From a virus: a DNA stretch of 35,942 bases. The first letter of the stretch is position 1. Every line of letters begins with the position of its first letter. Below the pieces are notes generated by a model, which was not told where the DNA came from, did no database searches, and saw only the letters and a list, made by a program, of their open reading frames with translations. Below, piece after piece: positions 18,079 to 25,789 of this stretch. The stretch spans positions 1 through 35,942 of IMG/VR virus record IMGVR_UViG_3300022679_000012; one strand, 5' to 3'. The position numbers and the translations under genes were made by a program.

Positions 18079-18690
18079 TTAGGACCTCGCTGCGAGGTAG
18101 GGGTTCATCTGAGGCATCTCGCTTTCGACCGTTGGATTGTACCCGGAGATATCGTTGATACGGATCGCCTCGGCCATGAAGAGCGGCGTGTCCTCTCTTA
18201 GCTGGTCGCGCAGCTTGCTCACCGCCTTGGACCCGGTCATGCCGATGCACAGCTGGATGGCAAAGTAATTTGCGAATGCCATGGCGATCGTCGGCGGCAT
18301 CAAGTTGTGGTCGGTGATGTTCGCCGTGTAGAGCAGGTAGGCGTTTTCGACATCGGTCCACAGCTTGCCACCCACGATGTCGAATGTCTTCGGCGTGTTG
18401 CCGGCCCTCAGGGTAAAGGGATTGTTGTAGTCCACGAGAGCCCGAGGCATCAGGCAGTCGCCAGGCAGCGTGTAGCTGTATTCAAAGTCGATCGGCGGCT
18501 CGGATGCATCCAGGGCCAAGGCCTGCAGCTTCCTCGCGAATTTCCAGTCGTGAGACTGCAAAAAGGCCTCCCAGGAGGGTTCCCACAGGTTATTGCACCG
18601 GATGGCCGTTGGCTTGTCCTCGGTGATGATGCCAATCTGCTTCTGGCCCATCATCGTCAGGGCCAGGTTAGCGAGCTGTGTCTGATCCAT
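18079..18690 (-). CDS. Tail tubular protein A (gp11-like adaptor)
   Basis: A 203-residue protein matching the gatekeeper/adaptor that forms the ring between portal and nozzle in T7-like phages. Diagnostic segments are ANLALTMMGQKQIG at the N-terminus, PSWEAFLQSHDWKFARK, a YTLPGDCLMPRAL stretch, and AFANYFAIQLCIGMTGS. It is encoded 3 bases before tail tubular B, as in T7. Its ATG lies within the last codons of the preceding membrane-protein gene (23-base overlap) and has an AGGAGA site, so translation may be coupled. Confidence 0.87.
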   Translation of the reverse strand: MDQTQLANLALTMMGQKQIGIITEDKPTAIRCNNLWEPSWEAFLQSHDWKFARKLQALALDASEPPIDFEYSYTLPGDCLMPRALVDYNNPFTLRAGNTPKTFDIVGGKLWTDVENAYLLYTANITDHNLMPPTIAMAFANYFAIQLCIGMTGSKAVSKLRDQLREDTPLFMAEAIRINDISGYNPTVESEMPQMNPYLAARS

Positions 18691-18976
18691 CCTTCTGTCT
18701 CCTCTTGAGTTTATAATAGCTGGCGAGCATCGCCCGGCCGGCCTGCTCGATCTCGTCGGGCGTCATGGTCTTGCGCTTATCCTCGTTGCGGAAGAAGTTG
18801 ATCAGGCCGTTGACAAGCAGGAGGGCTGCCAGGATGCCGGCGTAATACTGCGGGTTGAATGAGACGCCGAACGCCCCGAGCATGTAGACCAGCCCCCTGT
18901 AGGTGCTGGGTTGCTTCGCGTATGAGATGATCGTGGCCAGGATCCGCTGTGCCTTTGTGATGTCAGCCTTGCTCAT
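18668..18976 (-). CDS. Small membrane protein, holin candidate
   Basis: A 102-residue protein with two closely spaced hydrophobic segments, roughly residues 28-42 (GLVYMLGAFGVSF) and 46-61 (YAGILAALLLVNGLIN), and a basic C-terminal tail (SYYKLKRRQKDG). The KQPSTYRGLV lead-in is common in small phage membrane proteins often annotated as holins. The next gene upstream is another membrane protein with a coiled coil. A two-segment pinholin-like or holin role is plausible, but the location amid tail genes rather than beside the M23 peptidase is unusual. ATG has GGAGG 7 bases upstream and overlaps the previous gene by 14 bases. Confidence 0.6.
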   Translation of the reverse strand: MSKADITKAQRILATIISYAKQPSTYRGLVYMLGAFGVSFNPQYYAGILAALLLVNGLINFFRNEDKRKTMTPDEIEQAGRAMLASYYKLKRRQKDGSDTAR

Positions 18977-19562
18977 CGCCAGACCTCCTTTTGTGGTGTT
19001 CGTTTACGCTTCCGGATAGTTTCGCCAGGTCGCTCACAAGGGTTGTAAACATCTTTGTGATCTCGTCCTTCGACTTCTCGCGCTTAGCGTCCGCTTCCAC
19101 GATGGCCTTCTGTATCGACTCAAGCCGGTTGTCGAGCCTGGTCTGGCATGATATCCGGCACTGTTCGCATTCGCCTCGAGGCAGATAGTTGGTTATGCCG
19201 TCATCGCGGAAAAGCACCTGGCGGAAAAACTGCTCCTGCCCGTCAAGCCGCTGTGATATCGTCGTCTCAACGCTCTTGAGGGCGCTCTCCAGGTACCGGC
19301 GATCGTCCTCCTGGTGCTTGGCCGCCTCGATGCGGATCTTCTCAGCACGGGCCTCTGTAGCGACCTCGTAGGACTTATGCCGAACATCGACGCCATCAAT
19401 GCGCGCCGCCAGCTCGGCTTGCTTCTCGGTCAGCGTCTTCAGGCCGAACCTGATTGTGGCATAGACGCCGCCCACGGTGAACATGAACGTGAGCAGCCCC
19501 CATATGGTGATCAGGGCCCTGAAGTCCAGCATTATTGGTTGTGCTATTATTTCAGCCTCCAA
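18963..19562 (-). CDS. Membrane-anchored coiled-coil protein (spanin-like candidate)
   Basis: About 199 residues from a TTG start that lies 9 bases after the previous stop (TAA-GGGGGCTCC-TTG); an ATG at 19532 would give 189 residues, so the start is uncertain. An N-terminal hydrophobic segment (ALITIWGLLTFMFTVGGVYA) is followed by a long charged coiled coil (residues ~40-115), a cysteine patch C-x2-C-x3-C (ECEQCRISC), then a second coiled coil. Such a one-anchor, long-helix layout resembles Rz-type inner-membrane spanins, but those are usually shorter and paired with a lipoprotein, and no lipobox partner was found. The cysteine patch could bind metal or form disulfides. No family was recognised. 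Confidence 0.6.
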   Translation of the reverse strand: MEAEIIAQPIMLDFRALITIWGLLTFMFTVGGVYATIRFGLKTLTEKQAELAARIDGVDVRHKSYEVATEARAEKIRIEAAKHQEDDRRYLESALKSVETTISQRLDGQEQFFRQVLFRDDGITNYLPRGECEQCRISCQTRLDNRLESIQKAIVEADAKREKSKDEITKMFTTLVSDLAKLSGSVNEHHKRRSGDEQG

Positions 19563-19571
19563 GGAGCCCCC

Positions 19572-19985
19572 TTACTGAACGATAAGCCTGATCGTGACCG
19601 ATAGGCCCTGAGGCGCTGCCGGTGGCTGGTTGTCGACCATTACCGATACGGGCGTCGCCAGGTCGGACTCGTTTCCGGATGTGTCGATCGCGGTTACAGA
19701 GAACCACTTGGTCACCACCTCGCCGGCGGGAACCGTCATCGTGTAGTCAGCGGTCAGCTGCTCGGCAGCATCCGGCTCATTTGGGTTGTAGGGGATGGGC
19801 TCGCCGAACGCGACCAGGGTCGTGTCTGAGTCGCCGGCATAGAGCTGGTAGGATGCGACATCGGGCTCGGCGCCCTCGGTCTGCCAGCGGACATCGATGA
19901 CCTTGTCGATGGCGTCCTGGGCGACCGCCGGGAAAGTAAAGAGCAGGCAAAAGATCGCCAGGAATAGGATTGATGCGTATTTCAT
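19572..19985 (-). CDS. Exported protein with fibronectin-III-like domain
   Basis: A 137-residue protein from ATG 19985, chosen over an upstream GTG because GGGAGA lies just before it and a classical signal peptide begins there: MKYASILFLAIFCLLFTFPA followed by an AVAQ cleavage site. The mature part is a beta-rich unit with VIDVRWQTEG, DVASYQLYAGD, KWFSVTAIDTSGNESD and QPPAAPQGLSV, a fibronectin type III pattern. It would be secreted to the periplasm or cell surface. Signal-peptide proteins are unusual inside a phage structural block; a sister gene with its own signal peptide lies immediately upstream. Role unknown: surface exclusion or a decoration protein are both possible. Confidence 0.75.
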   Translation of the reverse strand: MKYASILFLAIFCLLFTFPAVAQDAIDKVIDVRWQTEGAEPDVASYQLYAGDSDTTLVAFGEPIPYNPNEPDAAEQLTADYTMTVPAGEVVTKWFSVTAIDTSGNESDLATPVSVMVDNQPPAAPQGLSVTIRLIVQ

Positions 19986-20013
19986 TGGTTTCTCCCTATG
20001 CACCCTGTCGGTC

Positions 20014-20739
20014 CTACCGCAGGGCCTTCATGTAGATCGTGTAGTCCTTGGAACCATCGGGGGCACTGTCCGTCAGGTCGATGGTGTTGGCGTCAGTATC
20101 GATCGCTGGGATCGTTGTGATGGTGGTTCCCACGACAAACCGATAGACGCCGGTATCGGCCCCGTTGTCACCCAGGTCCTGTCCAAGCGCGATGAGGACG
20201 CCCTCTCCAATATCGATGACGTCGTCGGTTTCGGTGGCGCCATTCACGTCGCTGAGCGTTGCCGATGTGAATGTCATATAGGCCTGGGTCGTGGACCCGG
20301 TAAGCCCGTCCGCAAACGTGAACGTGTCGCTGATCGGGTTGCCGAACTGGTCGGTCCCGACGATCACCAGGGTGAAGGCGTCGATCGACGTGTCGGCATC
20401 GGTGATGGCATAGACCAGGTTGCGAGCAAACAGCGGGTTCGCGTCGGTGCCGGCCAGGGCGCCGTCCACCGTCTCCTCGGCATCGATGAACTTGTCCACG
20501 TCGGCAACCGGCACATTGGTCAGCGTTTGGATGGTGTATTCATAAGGCCGATCGATGGCCGGCCAGCTGCCACCGGTCTTGGGCCCGTACATGAGCCGGG
20601 TCACCGTGTCGAGGTAGTAATCCCCATCAGCCCCGATCGCATCGCTCGGAGGCCCCGCTCCATCTGTTATGCTTCCCGCCATAGCCGTGAAAGAAAAAAG
20701 CAGCATAATAGCTGCCATGATCAAAACAATGCGTCTCAT
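20014..20739 (-). CDS. Exported beta-rich protein with phage GDYYLDT...YGPKT motif
   Basis: A 241-residue protein starting with a signal peptide (MRRIVLIMAAIMLLFSFTAM, cleavage near AMAG). Residues 29-60 hold a motif common in phage tail and bacterial collagen-like proteins: GPPSDAIGADGDYY, LDT and YGPKTGGSW. The remainder is threonine/aspartate-rich and beta-strand-like (DAFTLVIVGTDQFGNPISD, FTFADGLTGS). ATG has a strong AAGGAGG site. Together with the next gene it forms a pair of exported proteins between the capsid cement gene and the tail genes. It could coat the virion or the infected cell; I cannot choose between these. Confidence 0.7.
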   Translation of the reverse strand: MRRIVLIMAAIMLLFSFTAMAGSITDGAGPPSDAIGADGDYYLDTVTRLMYGPKTGGSWPAIDRPYEYTIQTLTNVPVADVDKFIDAEETVDGALAGTDANPLFARNLVYAITDADTSIDAFTLVIVGTDQFGNPISDTFTFADGLTGSTTQAYMTFTSATLSDVNGATETDDVIDIGEGVLIALGQDLGDNGADTGVYRFVVGTTITTIPAIDTDANTIDLTDSAPDGSKDYTIYMKALR

Positions 20740-20756
20740 CTGAGCCTCCTTGCTTA

Positions 20757-20774
20757 TGGGGCCCGTAGGCCCCA
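20757..20774 (-). repeat. Intergenic GC hairpin, copy 1
   Basis: A perfect 7-base-pair inverted repeat with a 4-base loop lies between the 128-residue gene and the exported-protein gene. Its core GGGGCCCGTAGGCC (14 bases, plus-strand reading) is identical to a second copy near 21759. No T-run follows on the minus strand, so it is not a clear intrinsic terminator; it may stabilise or mark transcript ends. Confidence 0.6.
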
Positions 20775-20793
20775 GCTGGTGTTCAGTAAAGGG

Positions 20794-21180
20794 CTACTCC
20801 TTGCGCAGGAGTTTAAAAGCGACCTTGTTGAGCTCGAAGCGCGTCATGCTCTCGCTGATACCGCGTTTCTCGACTTCATCAGGAAACCGCTGCGTGATAA
20901 ACCCGACGACCTGCTTCTTGTTGTCCATGGCAAGCAGCTGCTCCTCGAGCAACGTCTGCGGCTGCATGAACTTCTGGAGCTCGGCCTCTTCCATGTCGGC
21001 CTTCTCCTGGGCGTCATTGATCAGGTCAAAATACTCCTTGGGCGGCGTGTCCACGCCCTCGTAGATCATGCCGACCGTCCAGCGCCGGCGCGAGCGACCA
21101 GGTCCGCTGGGCGGAATCCAGTGGCGTCGTCTCCGACATATATACCGCTTGACCTCTGGTGCCTTCTCTTCCTCTGCCAT
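20794..21180 (-). CDS. Hypothetical protein of the head module
   Basis: A 128-residue protein, ATG with AAGGAGT 7 bases upstream. It begins with an acidic then strongly basic stretch (RYICRRRRHWIPP, then GRSRRRW), continues with GMIYEGVDTPPKEYFDLI and a long helix, and ends with a helical basic tail. No membrane segment. It sits downstream of the capsid cement gene and upstream of the exported pair. The basic N-terminus would suit DNA or capsid-interior contact, but no family was recognised. Confidence 0.6.
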   Translation of the reverse strand: MAEEEKAPEVKRYICRRRRHWIPPSGPGRSRRRWTVGMIYEGVDTPPKEYFDLINDAQEKADMEEAELQKFMQPQTLLEEQLLAMDNKKQVVGFITQRFPDEVEKRGISESMTRFELNKVAFKLLRKE

Positions 21181-21205
21181 GTCGTACTCCTTTCAATGAA
21201 AGTAT

Positions 21206-21237
21206 GCCCTCCCAGGGCTGGCTATCCCCAGGAGGGC
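21206..21237 (-). repeat. GC-rich intergenic hairpin after capsid cement gene
   Basis: Arms GCCCTCC and GGAGGGC pair over 7 bases, with three further GGG/CCC pairs inside after a small mismatch. It fills the gap between the cement protein gene and the 128-residue gene. No U-tract follows, so termination is unproven. Confidence 0.4.
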
Positions 21238-21277
21238 TGCATCGAGGAGGAACAACCCCCCACCGATGGGTAGGGGC

Positions 21278-21721
21278 TTAGTATGTCGGAACGCCGCTGG
21301 TCAGACCAAAGTCTTCGGGCGCCTTAACGATGGGCACATCCTTCGTCCAGAAGCAGTTGAGCTCGCCCGTGGTCGGGTTGGAGCCCGTGACGTCATACTT
21401 CATGTTGGTGAAGATGTCAGTCTCGGGGTTCAGGATCTCGGCCTCACCGAGAACGAACTGGGCCCCCAGCGTGAGGTCCGCCAGAAGGATGGTCTTGGAC
21501 AATACGGTCTGGACCGTGTCGTCCATGGTGACGACCGAGTCGGCCTGCAGGGACACGATGAGGTTGGTCAGCGTATTGAAGGCCTCGGTGACCTGGAGCA
21601 CGAGCTTCATGGGCTCGCCACGGCCAACGCCGATGTTCCCGACCTTGACGACGTTGGTGCTCGTCGCGTCGGCTGTGATTGCCTGGTCCTCGCTGTAAAC
21701 GTTGTTGTGGTCGACGTACAT
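21278..21721 (-). CDS. Bbp16-like capsid cement (decoration) protein
   Basis: A 147-residue protein encoded directly downstream of the major capsid gene. It matches the Bbp16 family: MYVDHNNVYSEDQAITADAT, STNVVKVGN, GVGRGEPMKLVLQVTEAFNT and a LIVSLQADS strand. In Bordetella phage BPP-1 this protein sits on the outside of the capsid and stabilises it. No signal peptide. Start ATG has AAGGAG 9 bases upstream. Family assignment is from motif memory and gene order; both agree. Confidence 0.8.
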   Translation of the reverse strand: MYVDHNNVYSEDQAITADATSTNVVKVGNIGVGRGEPMKLVLQVTEAFNTLTNLIVSLQADSVVTMDDTVQTVLSKTILLADLTLGAQFVLGEAEILNPETDIFTNMKYDVTGSNPTTGELNCFWTKDVPIVKAPEDFGLTSGVPTY

Positions 21722-21758
21722 GGTAAAATCTCCTTTCGAGAGAATTAATTGCGATTGT

Positions 21759-21778
21759 GGGGCCCGTAGGCCGGCCCC
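21759..21778 (-). repeat. Intergenic GC hairpin, copy 2
   Basis: GGGGCC pairs with GGCCCC across an 8-base loop in the 90-base gap between the major capsid gene and the cement gene. It shares the 14-base core GGGGCCCGTAGGCC with the copy near 20757. A smaller hairpin (ACGCC/GGCGT) lies next to it at about 21792-21805. Confidence 0.6.
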
Positions 21779-21811
21779 TCGCCTTTATACTACGCCATCA
21801 GGCGTTGGAGC

Positions 21812-22789
21812 TTAGGTCAGCGCAGACTCAGCCTGCAGGCCGTCGACACGACGTACCGGGATGCCCTGGAAGGTGGTGACCCTGCGGCCAAAGATCTCTT
21901 CCAGTTTAAAGCCACCCCACTTCTCATAAGCGGCGATGTCCATCTGCGTTTTCATGGTGCGGTTGCAGTAGAAGACGGGCTTGCCCATGTTGAGATTCGG
22001 GATCTTGTTGATCGCCTCGATCATCTTCCAGGCGGTCGGGTTGGTGCTGTCCAGCCAGTTGTCATCGGTGCCGGCAAGCTCGACGTTGGCGATGCGAACC
22101 GCATAGCGCCAGTCGCGAACCGCGATGCCACAATCCCACTTGTAGTGAGTCTCATAGCCTTCGTACTTGCCGCCGGCCGCGTCGTACAGCTGGACCTGGC
22201 CTTTGTCTTCAACCAGCATGCCGGCCTTGCTGCCCTTCGGGAAGATGCCGTGGATGGTGTTGTAGCTCCAGACCAGCAACCAGATGCTGGTGACGTCGTC
22301 GCCGCCCCCGCCTGCGCCAATGACGTGCGGCGAGGAAAGATCCGGATAGCGAACGTCAAGACCCATAAACTGCTCGGGGTCAGTAGAGCTGTCGCCGTAG
22401 AACAGGGTATCCATGAACTCCTGGTTCATCGCCTCGATGTGAGCGCGATCCTCAGAGAGCCGGAACTCCTTGGTGTTGCCGTTGAGGTCCGCCAGGGACT
22501 TGTCAATGGGCGCATAGGCTTCCAGCATGCCAAGGGCCTCATCGACCTGGGCGGTCGTGGATTTCGAGGGCTGGACGCCATAATTCAGCTTGCGCCAGGT
22601 AGGCGTCGGCAGGCCGGTGCGAACGGTGGTGCGGTGGCCGGTGGGCAGATTGCCCTCGACCCAGACGATGTCGTCCAGGAGCTCGTTGGTTTCGTTCATC
22701 AGTTCGATGACGGCTGCCGTGGAGCCATTCGGGTCAACTCGTTTCGCCCAATCTGCCAGGCTAAGGGCCAGCGTGTTTCGTGTTGCCAT
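21812..22789 (-). CDS. Major capsid protein (Bbp17-like, HK97-type family)
   Basis: A 325-residue protein resembling the BPP-1 Bbp17 family of major capsid proteins. Recognisable segments are LSLADWAKRVDPNGSTAAVI, ELMNETNELLDD, TGHRTTVRTGLPTPTWRKLN and a C-terminal FQGIPVRRVDGL. It lies between scaffold and cement genes, the usual order. Hairpins flank the gene on both sides, which may set its expression apart. ATG start with AAGGA about 11 bases upstream. In BPP-1 this family has a permuted HK97-type fold; whether that holds here needs a structure prediction. Confidence 0.88.
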   Translation of the reverse strand: MATRNTLALSLADWAKRVDPNGSTAAVIELMNETNELLDDIVWVEGNLPTGHRTTVRTGLPTPTWRKLNYGVQPSKSTTAQVDEALGMLEAYAPIDKSLADLNGNTKEFRLSEDRAHIEAMNQEFMDTLFYGDSSTDPEQFMGLDVRYPDLSSPHVIGAGGGGDDVTSIWLLVWSYNTIHGIFPKGSKAGMLVEDKGQVQLYDAAGGKYEGYETHYKWDCGIAVRDWRYAVRIANVELAGTDDNWLDSTNPTAWKMIEAINKIPNLNMGKPVFYCNRTMKTQMDIAAYEKWGGFKLEEIFGRRVTTFQGIPVRRVDGLQAESALT

Positions 22790-22841
22790 GATTCACATTC
22801 CTTTCGTTTGGGGTTGCCAGGACCTCCTTGGGCCTTGGCTG

Positions 22842-23636
22842 TTATTTGTACATACGATCGGCGATGGACTTCTTCACTTCAGCTGCCGCCTGCTTCGCGC
22901 CACCGAGGTTGTCGATCATGTCCTCGGTTACATGGGGCGAGAGCTTGTGCAGATCCAGGATGAAGTCCTTATTGAAAGCCATGCCGGACAGCTTGATGGC
23001 ATCGATGACGGGCTGGCTGAAGATGCGGGAAAGCGCCTGGTCGGCCGCATCGAGGTTGGCCTGGAAGTCGCCCTTCCACTCCTGCTTCAGAGCTTCGGTC
23101 GTCTTCTGGACGCTCTCCTTGATGTGGTTCGACAGCCTTTCCTCCTGTTTGCCCTTTGCTTCTTTGGCATTTTTAATCTCGTCCTGGAGCAGCTTCTGTG
23201 CCGTCTCCGGTCGCATGCCATACTTGTGGGCATTCTCCTGCCAGGCCTTGATGACGCCATCCGCATCGACGCCCTCCATGCCCTTGAGCTCGTCCATGAC
23301 CCCATCCGGAGGCGTGTAGCCATCCGCTTTTTCGGGAATCACGGGAACCTTGCCCTTGAGCTCGAGGTGCGACTTTGCCAGGTCATCCAGCGACTCGTAA
23401 GCCGCCAGGCTTTCATCTGCGCGGATGTCCTCAGAGAGGGATCCGAGCCACTCCGGAGCGGAAGAGCCGCCTTCGCCACCTGCAGCCCCGCCTTCGCCGG
23501 CGTCACCTTCACCGCCAGCATCTCCACCTTCGCCTCCTGCATCGCCACCGCTGGCCCCCGCGTCGGCTGCTTGTCCACCGAGAAGCGTGTCTGGTGCGAA
23601 GAAAGTCATGTCGTCTAATGCTTTAGGTACAATCAC
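22842..23636 (-). CDS. Capsid scaffolding protein
   Basis: A 264-residue protein starting at GTG 23636, which overlaps the upstream stop (GTGA) and has GAGGAGG 7 bases upstream. It has a low-complexity Gly/Ala/Glu/Asp region at about 20-60, a PEWLGSLSEDIRADESLAAY module, then a long charged helical part (KNAKEAKGKQEERLSNHI, EWKGDFQANLDAADQAL) and a helical C-terminus ending in KKSIADRMYK. This acidic N-terminus plus helical body, encoded immediately before the major capsid gene, is characteristic of T7 gp9/podovirus scaffolds that shape the procapsid and then leave. Confidence 0.8.
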   Translation of the reverse strand: MIVPKALDDMTFFAPDTLLGGQAADAGASGGDAGGEGGDAGGEGDAGEGGAAGGEGGSSAPEWLGSLSEDIRADESLAAYESLDDLAKSHLELKGKVPVIPEKADGYTPPDGVMDELKGMEGVDADGVIKAWQENAHKYGMRPETAQKLLQDEIKNAKEAKGKQEERLSNHIKESVQKTTEALKQEWKGDFQANLDAADQALSRIFSQPVIDAIKLSGMAFNKDFILDLHKLSPHVTEDMIDNLGGAKQAAAEVKKSIADRMYK

Positions 23637-24043
23637 TTTGTTTCCTCCTCTTGGATGAATGATTCCAACCGCGCTTGGACGTCCAGGTCCGCGTTCCTCG
23701 ATCGAATGTACCGGCGCTTGGTTAACCGGAAAGCCAGGATCGGGTTCGCATGGAGGACCAGGTCGTGCAGCTCACCCGCGAAGTCCTTCAACGCGCAGTT
23801 GTAATTGGTGTATGCGTTCCCCGTGAACGCGGTTGCGTGTATCCGTAGTGATTCGAGAAGCCACTCGAGCACATCGAGGCCGGCTTTGCTCGAGAACGTC
23901 TCGGATATTTTGCGCCTGAAGTCCTGCTCGTCGCCCATCTCGCGCAGCTTCTTCATGGCCTCCTCGACGGCCCTGGGCTTCATGAGATACTCGTTAGAAA
24001 AGAGATCGACCTCTCGGTCAGCCAGTGGATCTACGTGCGACAT
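23633..24043 (-). CDS. Bbp19-like protein
   Basis: A 136-residue protein between portal and scaffold, the position of Bbp19 in BPP-1-type phages. The central motif (FSSKAGLDVLEWLLESLRI, then NYNCALKDFAGELHDLV) resembles the family pattern of a short helical pair ending in a conserved lead-in to a basic helix. ATG follows the portal stop directly (TAGATG) and has GGAGG upstream. The role of the family is not firmly known to me; membership in the capsid-assembly block is clear from context. Confidence 0.6.
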   Translation of the reverse strand: MSHVDPLADREVDLFSNEYLMKPRAVEEAMKKLREMGDEQDFRRKISETFSSKAGLDVLEWLLESLRIHATAFTGNAYTNYNCALKDFAGELHDLVLHANPILAFRLTKRRYIRSRNADLDVQARLESFIQEEETK

Positions 24044-25789
24044 CTATGCCTCCATCTTGTCTTTGAGGTCTGCCAGGGCGTTGCCGCCGCTGGTATCCAT
24101 TTGACTCATGGCCTGCATCTTCTGCATCTGCGCCATTTGCTGCTGTTCCTGCATCTGCGCCTGCTGCATCTGCGCGCGCTGCATCCGGAGCTTCTTGATC
24201 TTGTCCATGGTCCTGAGCAGCTTCGGCGGCGCCCCGATGGAGTCGTGGAAAGCCTTCATCACCTCGTCCTCATCGACGCTATCCCAGGCCGTTGGCGGCT
24301 GCTGGAGGTTCATCTGTGTCGTGGCCAGCTCGGCCGCGAACCCGACATAGCTGCGGATGGCATCCACGCCAACCAGCTTTTGCGCCTGGGCCAGGAGGCT
24401 TTTGTACTCGATCTCGAGCGTCAAGCCGTCAAGCTCATCCGGCATCGGCGGGAGCATTCCCTGGCGTTCTGCCACCAGGTAGACGCGCTGCAGGACCGGG
24501 TCCAGGAGCTCAAAGAACTGACGCTCGATGACGGGCCCCAGCATCATCAACTTCTCCTCGTGCATCTCGGCGACCTCGGTGGCGGTCTTCGGGTTGCGAT
24601 CGGCGAGCATGAGGAAGAGGTCATTGTACAGCCCCTCGCGGATCTCCATGATCAGGTCCTGCTTGTGGGCGGCCGCCGCTGACAGGTCCAGCTGAATGTC
24701 GTAGAGCTTGCGCATGCCGAACTGGGCAGCATGCGGGTTGGGCGCCTCGTTTTGACCGCCGGCGAAGGTCTGCAGCATACGCTGGTGGCCGATCGCGCCA
24801 ACGGTCGCAGGGTTGACGCCCTTATTGACGCCCACCGACATGTCCATGCACAGCCGCTGGAGTTCCTTCACGTCACCCAGGACGTCCATGCCGGGGCTGT
24901 TCCCATAGGTGTGGGACCCGGTCGTGTTCCACCGCGCAGCGGCCCCAGGAAAGCCGTCAAATCCAGAGAAGCGGAGGGCCTGGTCGGTCTTGCCATCCAT
25001 CCACCAGAGGCTCGTGTATGGCATGTCGGTGTTGAGCGGCGTCAAGCCGGTGAAGTCCTCATTGGGCATGATCAAATGGTTGATGCGATGATACTCCAGC
25101 CTGGCCTTGGTTTCGGTGCCTCCCTTCAGCTTCATCTGGATCTCGTCCGGGAGAGCCTCTTTGCCGAAGCGCTGCACCAGCTGGCGCGTTGTCTGCCATT
25201 CCATCCGGAGAACAGAGTCGGGCATGCCGAACTGATCGCAGGCCAGCAGGTAGGATCCGACCGTGAAGGCCTTGAAGCGCACCCCCATACGACCGTTGGG
25301 CTGGACATACATGAAGCCGGTGCCGAAACCGCTCAACTCCTCATACAGCTCGTGGATCTCGGTGTAGAAGTTGGACTCGTTGAGCACCGTATACATGCGG
25401 TCCTGGACCTCGTGCAGCCACTCTTTCACGGGGCCGTATTTGGCGAGCTCCTTGTCGCGCAGGGTGAGATTAAACCAGGGCCTTGATGGTGAGGCCAGGC
25501 CTCCCTGCATGCCGGCAGCCAGCGTCCTCAGGGCGCGCTTAGCGGTGCCATTGATGATGTTCCCGTGGCGCTTGCTCCCGATGTTGGGCATCGCCCCCTC
25601 GGTCATGTACATGCCACGCCAGGGCAGCATATAGTCGGAGATGTCCTTCCAGTGCGGGATCCAGGTCGCGGCATCGTTGGTCATCTCGGCCATGATGCCG
25701 GAGGCCTGCCGGAGCAGATCCTGGACCTTCTCCGATCTTAGCCGGCCGTTCCCTCGGAAGGGTATTACTTGTGCGGCTTCAGCCATCAT
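24044..25789 (-). CDS. Portal protein (head-tail connector)
   Basis: A 581-residue portal of the T7-type head-tail connector family. It forms the 12-mer ring through which DNA is packaged. Typical segments: WKDISDYMLPWRGMY near 47-61, NGTAKRALRTLAAGMQGGLA, SPSRPWFNLTL, then an ELYEELSGFGTGFMYVQP strand-helix and PKTATEVAEMHEEKLMMLGP near 400-420. The C-terminus (about 540-570) is rich in glutamine and methionine and predicted to be helical, like portal barrel regions. ATG overlaps the preceding stop (ATGA); a second ATG follows in frame immediately. Confidence 0.9.
   Translation of the reverse strand: MMAEAAQVIPFRGNGRLRSEKVQDLLRQASGIMAEMTNDAATWIPHWKDISDYMLPWRGMYMTEGAMPNIGSKRHGNIINGTAKRALRTLAAGMQGGLASPSRPWFNLTLRDKELAKYGPVKEWLHEVQDRMYTVLNESNFYTEIHELYEELSGFGTGFMYVQPNGRMGVRFKAFTVGSYLLACDQFGMPDSVLRMEWQTTRQLVQRFGKEALPDEIQMKLKGGTETKARLEYHRINHLIMPNEDFTGLTPLNTDMPYTSLWWMDGKTDQALRFSGFDGFPGAAARWNTTGSHTYGNSPGMDVLGDVKELQRLCMDMSVGVNKGVNPATVGAIGHQRMLQTFAGGQNEAPNPHAAQFGMRKLYDIQLDLSAAAAHKQDLIMEIREGLYNDLFLMLADRNPKTATEVAEMHEEKLMMLGPVIERQFFELLDPVLQRVYLVAERQGMLPPMPDELDGLTLEIEYKSLLAQAQKLVGVDAIRSYVGFAAELATTQMNLQQPPTAWDSVDEDEVMKAFHDSIGAPPKLLRTMDKIKKLRMQRAQMQQAQMQEQQQMAQMQKMQAMSQMDTSGGNALADLKDKMEA

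Noticed and set aside
23450-23600. Tandem DNA repeat
   Set aside because: The repeated codons simply encode the Gly/Ala/Glu low-complexity part of the scaffold protein.
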